Assembly: GCA_016784735.1 (NCBI GenBank)
Contig: JADHUC010000012.1
Location: forward strand, 1 to 60,699
DNA: 60,699 bases
From: Pirellulaceae bacterium
Lineage (GTDB): Bacteria > Planctomycetota > Planctomycetia > Pirellulales > Pirellulaceae
Direction: 5' to 3'
The translations under genes were made by a program, and so were the position numbers. The notes below the pieces were generated by a model, which did no database searches, was not told the origin of the DNA, and saw only the letters and a list, made by a program, of their open reading frames with translations. How positions within the stretch are numbered: the stretch's first letter is position 1; each line of letters begins with the position of its first letter. Of this stretch, positions 1 through 9,419 are shown piece by piece.

Positions 1-660
1 CATCCGCAGAGCTTATACGGCGACGCCCGCGTCTGCTACTACGTGCCCGGCTTCGCTCGCGAACGGCTCGATGAGATGGAAAAGGTGTTCCAGATCTACT
101 TCACCGGCTGCGCGGGCGACGTCGTCATGGGAAAGTACAACGACCGTACGCCCAAGGCGCGCGCGGACCTGACCGACCGGCTGTTCGCAGGCATGGAAGC
201 GTCGGTCGCATCAACTCGACTGACGCCGGTCGACCGCATCGACTGGCGGGCTGTGTCTCTGGTACTGCCGCTCAAAGACGCTGCCACGTACGACGTGGCC
301 AAGAATCGCGCCGTGATCGAGGACCCGAAAACGCCCGACAAGGAGCGGATGCAGGCGGCTCGGCGGATTGCCCTCGCCGAGTGGATGGCCCAGCCTCTTC
401 GGTTGTGTCTCTTGCGTATGGGACCGGTCGAGCTTATCCATTTGCCCGGCGAAAGCATGATCGAGTTTCAACTGTTCACCCAAAAACAGAAACCGGACCG
501 CTTCATAGCCGTCGCGGCGTATGGCGACTTGGCAACCGGATACATCTGTACCGAGCAGGCGTTCACGGAGGGAGGCTACGAACCGAGTGCATCACACGTC
601 GCACCGAAATCCGAAGCGATTCTCAAAAAGGCAATCTGCAAGTTACTGGAACTCAATTAG
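1..660 (+). CDS. neutral/alkaline ceramidase-like protein, 3' part only
   Basis: The reading frame is open from base 1, so the N-terminal part lies outside the window; 219 codons are visible. The first visible residues read HPQSLYGDARVCYYVPGFAR, followed by QIYFTGCAGDVVMGKYND. This pattern is typical of the secreted planctomycete proteins annotated as neutral/alkaline non-lysosomal ceramidase-like, which may act on N-acyl lipids or merely share the fold. The C-terminal part contains a second conserved stretch, IAVAAYGDLATGYICTEQAF. It ends 55 bp before the convergent NHL-repeat gene. The family call rests on recognition of these motifs; the substrate is unknown. Confidence 0.65.
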   Translation, partial: HPQSLYGDARVCYYVPGFARERLDEMEKVFQIYFTGCAGDVVMGKYNDRTPKARADLTDRLFAGMEASVASTRLTPVDRIDWRAVSLVLPLKDAATYDVAKNRAVIEDPKTPDKERMQAARRIALAEWMAQPLRLCLLRMGPVELIHLPGESMIEFQLFTQKQKPDRFIAVAAYGDLATGYICTEQAFTEGGYEPSASHVAPKSEAILKKAICKLLELN

Positions 661-715
661 TGCCTTGCTCGGCAGCATCTGCGCGCCGTGCGCATCTTGT
701 ACGCCGACTCGACCG

Positions 716-1711
716 TCACGGCTGGCGCAGGGTGAACTTCTGGGCCCGTTTGCCCTGGATGTCGCCCAGGTAGATGTTGCCCTTCGAGTCGACCGCGATC
801 GCGTGGACCCAATCGACCTCGCCCGGTTTGCCGGGAGCAGCGGCGGTCTGCCGGAGCGGCACGCGCAGGAGGATTTTGCCGTTGGAGCTTAGCTTCATCA
901 GCAACTGATCTGGCGGCGGTGTGATGACCCAGCCGTCGCCGTCGGGCTGCTTTGCTCCTGACGAGCCGCAGACCCAGACTTCGTCGTTCTTCGTCATGGC
1001 GAATCCCCAGGGCATCATCAGATCATCCCATACGGCCAGCAATTTGCCCTTGGTGTCGAAGACTTGTATGCGGGCGTTGTTGCGGTCGGCTACGTAGAGT
1101 CGGCTCTGGGAGTCGATCGCTATCGCGTGCGGGAGGGCAAATTGTCCCGGCCCGGTTCCCTCTTCGCCCCACGCTTTGACGAAGCGGCCCCGCTTGTCGA
1201 AGTGGGCCACGCGACGGTTGCCGTAGCCATCGGAAATGAACACATCGCCGCTGGGAAGGAACGCCATGTCGGTCGGTCCGTCGAAATGGCTCTCGTCGCA
1301 ACCCGCGACGCCGGCTTCGCCGAGCGTCAGAAGGAGTTTTCCCTCCGGAGTGTACTTCTGGATGACATGGCTGCGGAAGTCGGCGGTCCACACGTTGCCA
1401 TCCGGATCAAGTTTGATGTGATGAGTCCCGATGGGGTCGGCCGCCGACCACGATCGGACCAGGGCTCCGTCCGTACGGTAAATCTGTACGGTCGGCTCGC
1501 TTCGGTTGAAGAGGTAGATCTGATCGTGGGCATCCACGGTAATCCCGGACATGGCGCCCCATGTAAACGAATCCGGTTTCTGGGGCCAGGTGGGATCGAC
1601 CACGCACTGCACATTGCCACTGGACGATGCAGTCGGCGCCTGCGCGTTGGTGTTATGGGGTAGAATAGCCGTCAGGAACGCGACGACGCAAAAGCAGCGG
1701 TGCGTGGTCAT
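716..1711 (-). CDS. secreted NHL-repeat beta-propeller protein
   Basis: 331 residues. An N-terminal hydrophobic segment (about residues 6-20, ending NTNAQA) looks like a signal peptide. The rest is built of NHL-type blades, each with a pattern such as LYVADRNNARIQVFD or VFISDGYGNRRVAHFD, giving a six-bladed propeller of the kind seen in peptidyl-alpha-hydroxyglycine amidating-lyase-like proteins. In bacteria such proteins are mostly binding or sensing modules rather than proven lyases. The ATG is preceded by AAGGAGT at a good distance, which supports this start. The next gene upstream on the same strand is the Gfo/Idh/MocA protein, 29 bp away, so the two are probably co-transcribed. Confidence 0.8.
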   Translation of the reverse strand: MTTHRCFCVVAFLTAILPHNTNAQAPTASSSGNVQCVVDPTWPQKPDSFTWGAMSGITVDAHDQIYLFNRSEPTVQIYRTDGALVRSWSAADPIGTHHIKLDPDGNVWTADFRSHVIQKYTPEGKLLLTLGEAGVAGCDESHFDGPTDMAFLPSGDVFISDGYGNRRVAHFDKRGRFVKAWGEEGTGPGQFALPHAIAIDSQSRLYVADRNNARIQVFDTKGKLLAVWDDLMMPWGFAMTKNDEVWVCGSSGAKQPDGDGWVITPPPDQLLMKLSSNGKILLRVPLRQTAAAPGKPGEVDWVHAIAVDSKGNIYLGDIQGKRAQKFTLRQP

Positions 1712-1740
1712 CGATGGGACTCCTTGGGGTTAACATAATC

Positions 1741-3156
1741 TCAACTTGACAGTTTCCACGGTTCCCGCATCGTCCGCGAGAGCATCCGGTTGACCTCTTC
1801 GTCGTCCGGACTGCGCTCGGCCGCCGGGTCCCAGGTGAACTTGCGTTTCAGGATTTGAGCAATGTTGCCTAGGATGCACAGGCTGGCCGTACTATGGCCC
1901 ACTTCCACCGGCTCGATCGGATCCTGACGATTCTTGACGGCGTCAAGGAAGTTGCGGACGTGATCCGCGTCGATATGTTTCCGGACATTTTCCTCGCGGG
2001 CCGGATTGCTCTGCGCCAAGTGGATCTCGTTCGGTCCGATCACCGAGTCCTTGATGTTTTCGGGGAACGTCTTCATGGAACCGCCGAGGGTGATCTCCAG
2101 CCGGCCTTCCGTGCCTTCGAACTTGGTGGCTGAAGAATTGCGAGTCTCGCAGAGCAATTCGATGCCATTCGCGTATCGCGCGCGGAACGCCGTCTTCGAG
2201 GCCGTGGTGAACAGGCTTCCCTTCGGCAAGAACTCGGAGCCGTTGTCTTCGAACTCGACCGGCGTAGTGCGGTCCATATTCAAGGCCCACTGGGCGATGT
2301 CGTTGGTGTGGGCGCCGAAGTTCACGGTTTGCCCATTGGAATAGTCGAGGATATATCGCCAGCGGTGAAAGCAGCGCTCGACGTGATAGGGTGCCTTGGG
2401 CGCCGGACCAAGCCAGAAGTCGTAGTCGAAGCCATCCGGCACAGGCATAGCCTTCCAGCCGGGGCCGGGCCCTTCGAAGCTGTTAGGGGCGACCCAAGTG
2501 CGGACGCGGCGGATCTCGCCCAAGCGACCGTTGCGCACCAGTTCGCACGCCCGCCGCACGTTCGGGCTCGAGCGGAACTGAGCGCCCGTCTGAAAAATGC
2601 GTTCGTATTTGCGCACGGCTTTGACCATCTGCCGGCCTTGGTGGACGGTCAGGGCCAGCGGTTTCTCGCAATAGACGTCTTTGCCGGCTCGCATCGCCGC
2701 AATGGCGATCAGCGCGTGCCAATGATCGGGCACGACGATCGCGACGGCGTCGATATCCGACCGTTCGAGGAGTTCACGGAAATCAACGTAGGCGTCACAG
2801 TGCCGGAATTGGCCGCTGTCGGTCTTTTGGGCGTAATGCTCGTTGACCCACTGCCGCGCGGTTTCCCGGCCGAGGACCTGGTCGGGCCAGTAGTAACCGA
2901 CGCCCTGACGATTCACGTCGCAAACGGCCAGCATCTGCACGTCGTCGTGGACCAGGAACGACGGCACAATCCGCTGGCTCTGGTGCCCGCAGCCGATCAG
3001 GCCCACATTGATCCGATGGCTCGGCGCGGCGGCCCCCAGGACACTCGCCGGAACCACGGAAGGAACGCAAAAGGCGCCCGCGGCAGCCACCGCTGTTTTC
3101 AAGAATCGGCGACGCGCGGCAAAGCTACGCTGCCGATTGTTGCTGCAAGCATGCAT
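1741..3156 (-). CDS. Tat-exported Gfo/Idh/MocA family oxidoreductase
   Basis: 471 residues from the chosen ATG. The N-terminus carries a twin-arginine signal (ARRRFLKTAVAAAG followed by a hydrophobic stretch and an Ala-rich cleavage region), so the folded protein with its nicotinamide cofactor should be exported. A Rossmann fold follows (NVGLIGCGHQS), then the family signature CEKPLALT that contributes the catalytic lysine region, and a C-terminal substrate domain. The family oxidises or reduces sugars and inositols; substrate unknown here. A TTG 15 bp upstream is in frame, but it lies inside the GGGAGGAG ribosome binding site, so ATG at 3156 is preferred. It probably forms an operon with the downstream NHL gene. 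Confidence 0.85.
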   Translation of the reverse strand: MHACSNNRQRSFAARRRFLKTAVAAAGAFCVPSVVPASVLGAAAPSHRINVGLIGCGHQSQRIVPSFLVHDDVQMLAVCDVNRQGVGYYWPDQVLGRETARQWVNEHYAQKTDSGQFRHCDAYVDFRELLERSDIDAVAIVVPDHWHALIAIAAMRAGKDVYCEKPLALTVHQGRQMVKAVRKYERIFQTGAQFRSSPNVRRACELVRNGRLGEIRRVRTWVAPNSFEGPGPGWKAMPVPDGFDYDFWLGPAPKAPYHVERCFHRWRYILDYSNGQTVNFGAHTNDIAQWALNMDRTTPVEFEDNGSEFLPKGSLFTTASKTAFRARYANGIELLCETRNSSATKFEGTEGRLEITLGGSMKTFPENIKDSVIGPNEIHLAQSNPAREENVRKHIDADHVRNFLDAVKNRQDPIEPVEVGHSTASLCILGNIAQILKRKFTWDPAAERSPDDEEVNRMLSRTMREPWKLSS

Positions 3157-3160
3157 GTCG

Positions 3161-3169
3161 TCTCCTCCC
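3161..3169 (-). promoter_or_regulatory. ribosome binding site of the Gfo/Idh/MocA gene
   Basis: Read on the minus strand this is GGGAGGAGA, four bases before ATG 3156 (the core GGAGG is six to seven bases away). It decides the start codon, because the longer in-frame alternative (TTG at 3171) would overlap it. Confidence 0.7.
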
Positions 3170-3194
3170 AAGGATCGCTGCCGAAAAGGGACCG

Positions 3195-3260
3195 TCGTTT
3201 AACCGCAGGGCCAGCGGCCCGCGCGGACGCGCCCAGCCCGTTGGGCTTGGGGTTAAACGA
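3195..3260. repeat. inverted-repeat element with TCGTTTAACC ends
   Basis: Perfect 10-bp terminal inverted repeats, TCGTTTAACC at 3195-3204 and GGTTAAACGA at 3251-3260, enclose a very G+C-rich core with two smaller palindromes (GGGCCAGCGGCCC and GCCCAGCCCGTTGGGC). It lies in the divergent intergenic region between the Gfo/Idh/MocA and aldo/keto reductase genes. A half copy sharing the 13-mer TCGTTTAACCGCA occurs at 8632, which suggests a dispersed family of short extragenic palindromes. Confidence 0.6.
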
Positions 3261-3445
3261 AAAACCCCTGTAACAACAAATGTCGTTTCTACAAGACGAC
3301 GCGACGTACGTCAAATGCAGGTAACGACACAGCGGTTCGGTAGAATAACGGTCCATCGTCGACGCCAGGGAGTCGTCCAGGTAGAATGCCAAATGAAGGT
3401 CCCAGGATGTTTCTGCACTCGAACGATCTCTCCGGAAGGAGCACG

Positions 3446-4510
3446 ATGATGACCAGCAAGAACGAATCGGGCATTTCTCGCCGACGTTTTGTTCGGCAAA
3501 GTGGATTGCTTGCCGCGGGGGCTGCCTTGGGGGCCGGTACCGCATCAGCGGCGGGCGAAGACAACGCGTTGACGACCGGAGTCTCCGTCCCAAGTGAAAT
3601 TCCCCGTGCCGTCCTGGGCCGGACTGGCGAGTCGGTTACCAAGATGTCGCTGGGCACCGTACCGTCAGGTTTGCCCGAGGGCGCGACACCAAAGGATGTG
3701 GCTCGAATGGTCGACGTGGCCTTGGAAGCGGGCATTCGGTCGATCGACGTAGCTCCCGCCTACATCAACGCCGAGGAAGGCGCGGGCATGGCACTTGGCA
3801 AGCGCCGCAATGAGGTCTTCCTTTCGACCAAGGTAGCGGCGGATACGGTCGAGGCGGCGGAGGAGTCGTTTGCCAACTCGCTACGACTCCTGAAGACCGA
3901 CTGTGTGGACGTCCTGTACCTGCACAGCGTCGGCTCGCGCGCACAGGACCGCGACCCGGACGTAGTGCTGCAACCAGATAGCGTCTTTCCCTGGATTCTC
4001 AAGCAGAAGAAACTGGGCAAGTGCCGGTTCGTCGGCGTCTCGTCGCACAACGGTCCGTTGTTGTGCAAGCAGGTGCTGGAAACAGGCGACGTCGACGTTC
4101 TGCTGACGGTAATCAACTTCGTCGACCGCTACACCTACAACCACGAGGGCACGCTAATTCCGGTGGCGCGGAAACATGGCACGGGCGTGATCGCCATGAA
4201 GGTCTTCGGTGGAGCGCGTCGAGTACTCAAACCCGGACAGAAGAAAGACTTGGCCGGACCCGCCGAGATGGTCGGACATGATTTCAGCTTGGCGCTCCGA
4301 TATGCCCTGAGCGTGCCGGGGGTGACGGCCGTGAACCTCGGCTGCCACACGCCCGAGCAACTCCACCAGAACCTCGCCACCGTGAAGACATGTAAGCCCC
4401 TGACTGACGAAGAGCGCAAGCAACTTGAGAGGACCGGGCGAAAACTGGCCCCGAAATGGCGCGAGCGTTTCGGCCCGACGGAACGGGTAAAGAAGGAGGA
4501 GAACGTGTGA
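3446..4510 (+). CDS. Tat-exported aldo/keto reductase
   Basis: 354 residues from the first ATG of an ATGATG pair. A GGAAGGAG ribosome binding site stands just upstream, which is why the longer frame reaching back to 3386 is not used. A twin-arginine signal (SRRRFVRQSG, then an Ala/Gly-rich hydrophobic stretch) precedes the TIM-barrel domain. The aldo/keto reductase tetrad can be traced: D and Y in SIDVAPAYINAE, K in VFLSTKV and H in LYLHSVG. The family uses NADPH to reduce carbonyls of sugars or aldehydes. Gene order (divergent from an exported oxidoreductase, followed by a convergent ROK kinase) suggests carbohydrate metabolism, but the substrate cannot be read from sequence. Confidence 0.85.
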   Translation: MMTSKNESGISRRRFVRQSGLLAAGAALGAGTASAAGEDNALTTGVSVPSEIPRAVLGRTGESVTKMSLGTVPSGLPEGATPKDVARMVDVALEAGIRSIDVAPAYINAEEGAGMALGKRRNEVFLSTKVAADTVEAAEESFANSLRLLKTDCVDVLYLHSVGSRAQDRDPDVVLQPDSVFPWILKQKKLGKCRFVGVSSHNGPLLCKQVLETGDVDVLLTVINFVDRYTYNHEGTLIPVARKHGTGVIAMKVFGGARRVLKPGQKKDLAGPAEMVGHDFSLALRYALSVPGVTAVNLGCHTPEQLHQNLATVKTCKPLTDEERKQLERTGRKLAPKWRERFGPTERVKKEENV

Positions 4511-4584
4511 CACCGTTTGCGGCTTGTTGCCGAGGGTGACGCGGGGTTTTGGGAAGAGCAGAATGTCCCCTTTTCTGCGCGCCG

Positions 4585-5619
4585 CTATGCAGTCGGTCCG
4601 GTGTCAGAGAACTCTATGTCCGTCACGTGGCAGCCGATGTGGTTGGCCAGGGCGAGGGCGGCAGCCCCGATTGTACCTGCTCGGTTCCCGACCTCGTTCT
4701 CTTTCTTCACTACGAAGTTGCCCCCAACCAAAGGATCTCCTTGGTAAGTCTCCAACACGTAGTGGACCATTTTCTCTTCGTCGATCAGGGCACCCAGACC
4801 GCCACCCAGGATGAACATGGCGGGCGGCTGGATCGAGTTGCCTCCCATATCCAAGAGGACGTAAATGTTGGCAACGCCTTCCGCCAGACAGCGATGCCAC
4901 CGATCCATCGCCTTGGCGAGCTTCTCGACGATGTCGGTTGGCTCTCCGTCGATCAAGTACTTCTCGAACTTTCGTCCCAGGTCTTTCGTGATTTGGTCCG
5001 CGGTCAACCCCTCGGCTTCGGCGTATTTTCGCAGTGCTGACTCGTTCGCAGCGGCTTCGAAACAGCCCAACCGTTTGCAGTTGCACATTCGCTCGCTTTC
5101 GCGAATGGGAAAGTGAATCTCACCGTCGTTGACGACCCGTTCGCCTTGCTCGTTCCAATGCATGGAGCCCAAACCGATGCCCGTGCCAAGTGTCAACAGG
5201 GCGAAAGCCCCTTTATGGTCTTTGGCCACCCCGGCCAATGAAGAGCCAATGGCCGCCGCCATCCCATCGTTCAATGCCGCGCCGGCCTCGACCACGAATG
5301 GGTCCAATATCCCTCGGTTGATCAGGCGAAGACACCAGAACTTCGCGCCTTCCTCCATTCGTTCGACCACCACTGGACCGCAAATGCTGTATCCGACAAG
5401 GTCGACATCAGGTGGATAAAGAGATGCTTCCTTCAGCGCATGCCTGACTTCCTGCATAAACTCGTCTGCAGGGACGTTGCTCGGCAACTTGGCCGACGGA
5501 GTGCGATCCGGGCACCCGTCACGGTACCAAAGCTGTCCCCGTTCATTTCCCTGATATCTAATCACTTTTACTGAGGTACCACCGATATCTACGCCCAGCA
5601 ACTCCAAATCGGCACTCAT
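4585..5619 (-). CDS. ROK family sugar kinase or regulator-type protein
   Basis: 344 residues. The phosphate-binding loop LLGVDIGGTSVKV is at the N-terminus, a second glycine-rich motif LLTLGTGIGLGS is central, and the ROK zinc-binding pattern appears as CNCKRLGCFEAAANESAL. There is no N-terminal helix-turn-helix, so this is an ROK kinase (glucokinase or other hexokinase type) rather than a NagC/XylR-like repressor. AGGAGGG precedes the ATG. It lies 76 bp downstream of leuS on the same strand and could be read from the same transcript. Sugar specificity is unknown. Confidence 0.85.
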   Translation of the reverse strand: MSADLELLGVDIGGTSVKVIRYQGNERGQLWYRDGCPDRTPSAKLPSNVPADEFMQEVRHALKEASLYPPDVDLVGYSICGPVVVERMEEGAKFWCLRLINRGILDPFVVEAGAALNDGMAAAIGSSLAGVAKDHKGAFALLTLGTGIGLGSMHWNEQGERVVNDGEIHFPIRESERMCNCKRLGCFEAAANESALRKYAEAEGLTADQITKDLGRKFEKYLIDGEPTDIVEKLAKAMDRWHRCLAEGVANIYVLLDMGGNSIQPPAMFILGGGLGALIDEEKMVHYVLETYQGDPLVGGNFVVKKENEVGNRAGTIGAAALALANHIGCHVTDIEFSDTGPTA

Positions 5620-5694
5620 CGTTGTCCCTCCTGCCTCTCACAACCGTCGGTCCCAATTCCAACCATGCCAGTGCCAAGATCACATTGCGAGTGA

Positions 5695-8529
5695 CTACTT
5701 CACCACAAAGTTGACTAACCGCCCCGGCACGACGATGGCTTTCATGATGCTTTTTCCTGCGATCAGTTCAACAACCTTCGAATCTGCCTTCGCCGCGGTT
5801 TCCATTTCGTCCTTGCCGGCGTCCGCGGGGACCCTGATACGTGCTCGTACCTTGCCGTTGATCTGCACCGGAATCTCGATCGTGTCCTCCTTGATGAGCG
5901 CCTCGTCATACTCTGGCCAAGGTTCGTAAGCCAGCGTCTTTTCATGGCCCAACCTTCCCCAGACTTCTTCGCAAATGTGCGGAGCGTAGGGCGAAAGCAA
6001 AAGTGCGAAGTTCTCCATGGCCGATTTCGGTCGGACGGATTCTTTGGTGAAGAAGTTGACGAACTCCATCATGCGCGCGATCGCCGTGTTGAATTCCATC
6101 CGCTCGGTGTCGTGCGTGACTTCCATGATCGTGCTGTGAAGGACTCGGTTTTGGGCTTCGTTCGGCTCGACGTCCTGGACGGCTTCGTTCAGAGCGGGCT
6201 GTTCGCTTCGTTCGTCCACAATCATGCGCCAAACGCGATCCAGAAAGTTGCGTACACCGTTCACACCAGCCATGCTCCACGGCTTGGTCGCTTCCAAGGG
6301 ACCCATGAACATTTCGTACAGACGCAGTGAGTCGGCGCCGTAGTCGCGCACGATCTGGTCCGGGTTGACGACATTGCCGCGGCTCTTCGACATCTTGTAA
6401 GAACGGCTGTCGACGCGGATTGACGAATCCGACTTGAGTACGAAGCTGTCGCCCGCCTTTTCCACATCATCCGGATCGATTCTCGCCTCGGTCAACGCTT
6501 CTTCCGTCGACTCGGCGGTCCATTGGTTCTCTGCATTCTTCTTTGCCTGCTTCGCGCTGACCCACGCGCCGCCGTTGCGCTGATAACCGGTGAACTCCAA
6601 CTCGCCCAGAATCATGCCTTGATTCACCAGTCGTTGGAACGGTTCGCGCGTGCTGACGTAGCCACGGTCGTACAACACCTTGTGCCAAAAGCGTGCGTAC
6701 AGCAGGTGCAGCACGGCGTGTTCGGCGCCGCCAACGTACAGATCGACAGGCATCCAAGCCCGTTCTTTCTCTCGATCGACGAACGCTGTGTCATTTTTGG
6801 GGTCTATGAAACGCAAGTAGTACCAGCACGATCCCGCCCATTGCGGCATCGTGTTGGTCTCACGCACAAACCGCTGGCCGTCAATCGTCGGATACCGCCA
6901 TTCGTCCGGCGCTTTGGCCAGCGGCGGTTCCGCGCGGCCATGCGGTTTGAAGTCGTCCAAATGCGGTAGGTCGACGGGCAAATCGTCCGGTTCGACCGCG
7001 CGAAGCATCCCGTTGGGACGTCCGTCGGCATCCAACTCGTGCAGAATCGGGAACGGCTCACCCCAGAATCGTTGTCGGCTGAACAGCCAATCGCGCAACT
7101 TGTAGTTCACGGCGGCTCGCCCGACGCCATCGTTTTCGATGTCCGCGGTGATTGCCGAGATGAACTCGGGGGTGTCGAGACCGTTGTACGTCCCAGAATT
7201 TACCGCCGCACCGTTGCCTGTGAAGCACTGCTGGCCCGCCAGGACGGCCTCGCGGTCGACATCTTCTGCATCGCCCGGGTCCACCACCGCGACGATAGGG
7301 ACATCGAATTTCTCGGCGAACTCGTAATCACGTGTATCGTGGGCTGGGACGGCCATGATCGCCCCTGTGCCGTAGCTGATCAGCACGTAGTCGGCGATCC
7401 ATATGGGCACTTCCTCGCCATTTATGGGATTGACGGCGCACGAACCCGTGAAGACGCCGGTTTTCTCTCTGCCTTCCTGGCGTTCTCGGTCACTGCGCGA
7501 CGCAGCTCGTTGGCAGTACTCCTGGACATCGTCCTTGTTGTCCGGCATTGTCAATCGATCCACGAATGGATGCTCGGGGGCAATCACCATGTAGGTCGCG
7601 CCAAACAGGGTGTCGGGCCGAGTGGTGTAGACCCGCAATACGTCCTCACCGGCCGCCTCCGGATAGCCCGCTGAAGCCCGGTCCGATCGCCATTGTTGAT
7701 ACGCATCCTTGGGGCCGATATAGAAATCCACTTCTGCGCCGGTGCTGCGACCTATCCACTCTCGCTGCATCGTCTTGATGCTTTCGGGCCAGTCGAGCCC
7801 CTGCAGGTCATTCTCCAGACGGTCGGCATAAGCTGTGATGCATAACACCCACTGGCGAAGCGGAATTCGCTCGACCGCGTGCCCACCTACCTCGCTCAAT
7901 CCATCTTTGACTTCCTCATTGGCCAAAACGGTCCCCAAGGCAGGGCACCAGTTCACTAGGGCGTCCGCCTGATAGGCCAAGCGGCGTTCATCCTGGTAAC
8001 GACGAACGGCCTCGTCGCCTTGCTGGGCAATCTCCTCAGGAATCGGAAGCTCGCTGATCGGCCGACCTTTTTGCTGTTCCGCATCGAACCAACTGCCGTA
8101 CATCAACACGAAAATCCACTGGGTCCAGCGGAAATAGTCGATGTCCGTGGTCGCCAGCTCACGGTCCCAGTCGTAGCTGAAGCCGAGCATTTTGAGCTGC
8201 CGCCGGAAGGTCGCGATGTTCTCCTCGGTCGATTCGCGTGGCGGTTTGTTCGTCTTGATGGCGTGTTCTTCGGCCGGCAATCCGAATGCATCGAAGCCCA
8301 TCGGGTGCAGCACGGATTTACCGCGCATGCGTTCGAATCGGCACACGATGTCCGTCGCCGTATAGCCTTCCGGATGGCCAACATGCAGCCCATCACCGCT
8401 CGGGTAGGGGAACATGTCCAGGACGTACAGTTTTTCGCCTTGGGGCATTTCCGGCGTTTTGAAGGTCCGTTCGTCGTCCCAGTACTTCTGCCATTTGGGT
8501 TCGATTCGATTGGGGTTGTAGCGTGGCAT
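5695..8529 (-). CDS. leuS: leucine--tRNA ligase
   Basis: 944 residues, a full-length class I synthetase that charges tRNA-Leu in the cytoplasm. The HIGH-type signature is HVGH at residues 49-52 ([20 protein letters not shown]). The CP1 editing domain spans roughly 230-430, with [16 protein letters not shown] and a terminal [19 protein letters not shown]. The KMSKS loop is intact at about 712-716 ([14 protein letters not shown]). An anticodon-binding domain and the C-terminal tRNA-contacting module ([13 protein letters not shown]) close the protein. All catalytic parts are present. It is the first of a minus-strand pair with the ROK gene and lies downstream of a response-regulator gene. Confidence 0.97.
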   Translation of the reverse strand: MPRYNPNRIEPKWQKYWDDERTFKTPEMPQGEKLYVLDMFPYPSGDGLHVGHPEGYTATDIVCRFERMRGKSVLHPMGFDAFGLPAEEHAIKTNKPPRESTEENIATFRRQLKMLGFSYDWDRELATTDIDYFRWTQWIFVLMYGSWFDAEQQKGRPISELPIPEEIAQQGDEAVRRYQDERRLAYQADALVNWCPALGTVLANEEVKDGLSEVGGHAVERIPLRQWVLCITAYADRLENDLQGLDWPESIKTMQREWIGRSTGAEVDFYIGPKDAYQQWRSDRASAGYPEAAGEDVLRVYTTRPDTLFGATYMVIAPEHPFVDRLTMPDNKDDVQEYCQRAASRSDRERQEGREKTGVFTGSCAVNPINGEEVPIWIADYVLISYGTGAIMAVPAHDTRDYEFAEKFDVPIVAVVDPGDAEDVDREAVLAGQQCFTGNGAAVNSGTYNGLDTPEFISAITADIENDGVGRAAVNYKLRDWLFSRQRFWGEPFPILHELDADGRPNGMLRAVEPDDLPVDLPHLDDFKPHGRAEPPLAKAPDEWRYPTIDGQRFVRETNTMPQWAGSCWYYLRFIDPKNDTAFVDREKERAWMPVDLYVGGAEHAVLHLLYARFWHKVLYDRGYVSTREPFQRLVNQGMILGELEFTGYQRNGGAWVSAKQAKKNAENQWTAESTEEALTEARIDPDDVEKAGDSFVLKSDSSIRVDSRSYKMSKSRGNVVNPDQIVRDYGADSLRLYEMFMGPLEATKPWSMAGVNGVRNFLDRVWRMIVDERSEQPALNEAVQDVEPNEAQNRVLHSTIMEVTHDTERMEFNTAIARMMEFVNFFTKESVRPKSAMENFALLLSPYAPHICEEVWGRLGHEKTLAYEPWPEYDEALIKEDTIEIPVQINGKVRARIRVPADAGKDEMETAAKADSKVVELIAGKSIMKAIVVPGRLVNFVVK

Positions 8530-8631
8530 GTGCAGTCGTTGCGATCTGTGTTATGCGTCAAGCGTTTTCTTTCCAGCGACGTTCGCGAAGCCGGAAAGCC
8601 AAAATATGGGGGCGGTGTTTTCGTGGCTCAC

Positions 8632-8664
8632 TCGTTTAACCGCAAGCCGGAGGCGTGCGCGAGG
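8632..8664. repeat. half copy of the TCGTTTAACC palindrome family
   Basis: The 13-mer TCGTTTAACCGCA is shared with the left arm of the element at 3195-3260. The segment begins CTCG and ends CGAG, and sits between the response regulator and leuS. Only one arm of the other element is present. Confidence 0.4.
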
Positions 8665-8688
8665 AAACGAAGATAGAGGATCTGCTTC

Positions 8689-9129
8689 CTACTCGCCCCT
8701 TTCTTCCATTTCCTCGATGTACCGGCGGAGACGCTCATTCTCGTCGCGGATGTCTTTCAGCTTTAGCATGTTCTCGACGCGTTTCAGCAGTTCGATCTTG
8801 TTGACGGGCTTGGACAGAAAATCATCCGTACCCGCCTGAACCGCGCGTTCGATATCGCCCAGTTCGTTCAGAGCCGTCACCATCAAGATCATAATGCGGC
8901 TGGTTTGCGGATCGTCCTTCAGTTTCCTGCAGACTTCGAAACCGCTCAGTTTGGGCATCATAACGTCCAGCAGGATCACATCCGGGCGGAACGACCCCAC
9001 CTTTTGGACGGTGTCCTGCCCGTCGACCGCGATCGCCACGTCGCAGTCGATTTCCGCCAAATATGCCTCCAACAACTCGCAATTTGGCTGGTTGTCGTCG
9101 GCGATCAGAATTCTGCTTGTCTCAGCCAT
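8689..9129 (-). CDS. single-domain response regulator (CheY/PleD-type receiver)
   Basis: 146 residues: one receiver domain followed by a short acidic coiled tail (ENERLRRYIEEMEERGE) and no output domain. The acidic pocket (ILIADDNQ), phospho-acceptor aspartate (VILLDVMMPKLSGFEV), switch threonine/serine region (MVTALN) and conserved lysine (FLSKPVNK) are all present. It should be phosphorylated by a histidine kinase that is not in this window and act by protein-protein contact. Start: ATG 9129 has GGAA at suitable spacing; a GTG at 9159 would add ten residues and has AGGA too close. The neighbouring sigma-factor gene is divergent. Confidence 0.85.
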   Translation of the reverse strand: MAETSRILIADDNQPNCELLEAYLAEIDCDVAIAVDGQDTVQKVGSFRPDVILLDVMMPKLSGFEVCRKLKDDPQTSRIMILMVTALNELGDIERAVQAGTDDFLSKPVNKIELLKRVENMLKLKDIRDENERLRRYIEEMEERGE

Positions 9130-9419
9130 ATTCGATTCCACGCGGTTTCCGTCGAGCACTGATCCTGCAAAGTGTCATCCGTGTTGGGATTATACCGGTT
9201 TCCGCCGCGCCATCGAAGGGACACTGGTCAGATTGCGTTCTTTCGATCGTTTCTCGGTTCCCACACAGGGTTTAGTGATCGCGACGAGTGATGCCGCGCT
9301 GCCTCACACTAAGAAGGGGTGGGGGGCGTTCGCCTTTGTCAGAAGTCCTTGCTGCACAACAACTTGCGCTGGCCTTCTCGTGGGCCACCTGCTCCCGGCA
9401 CATGATCTGCAACCAATGA

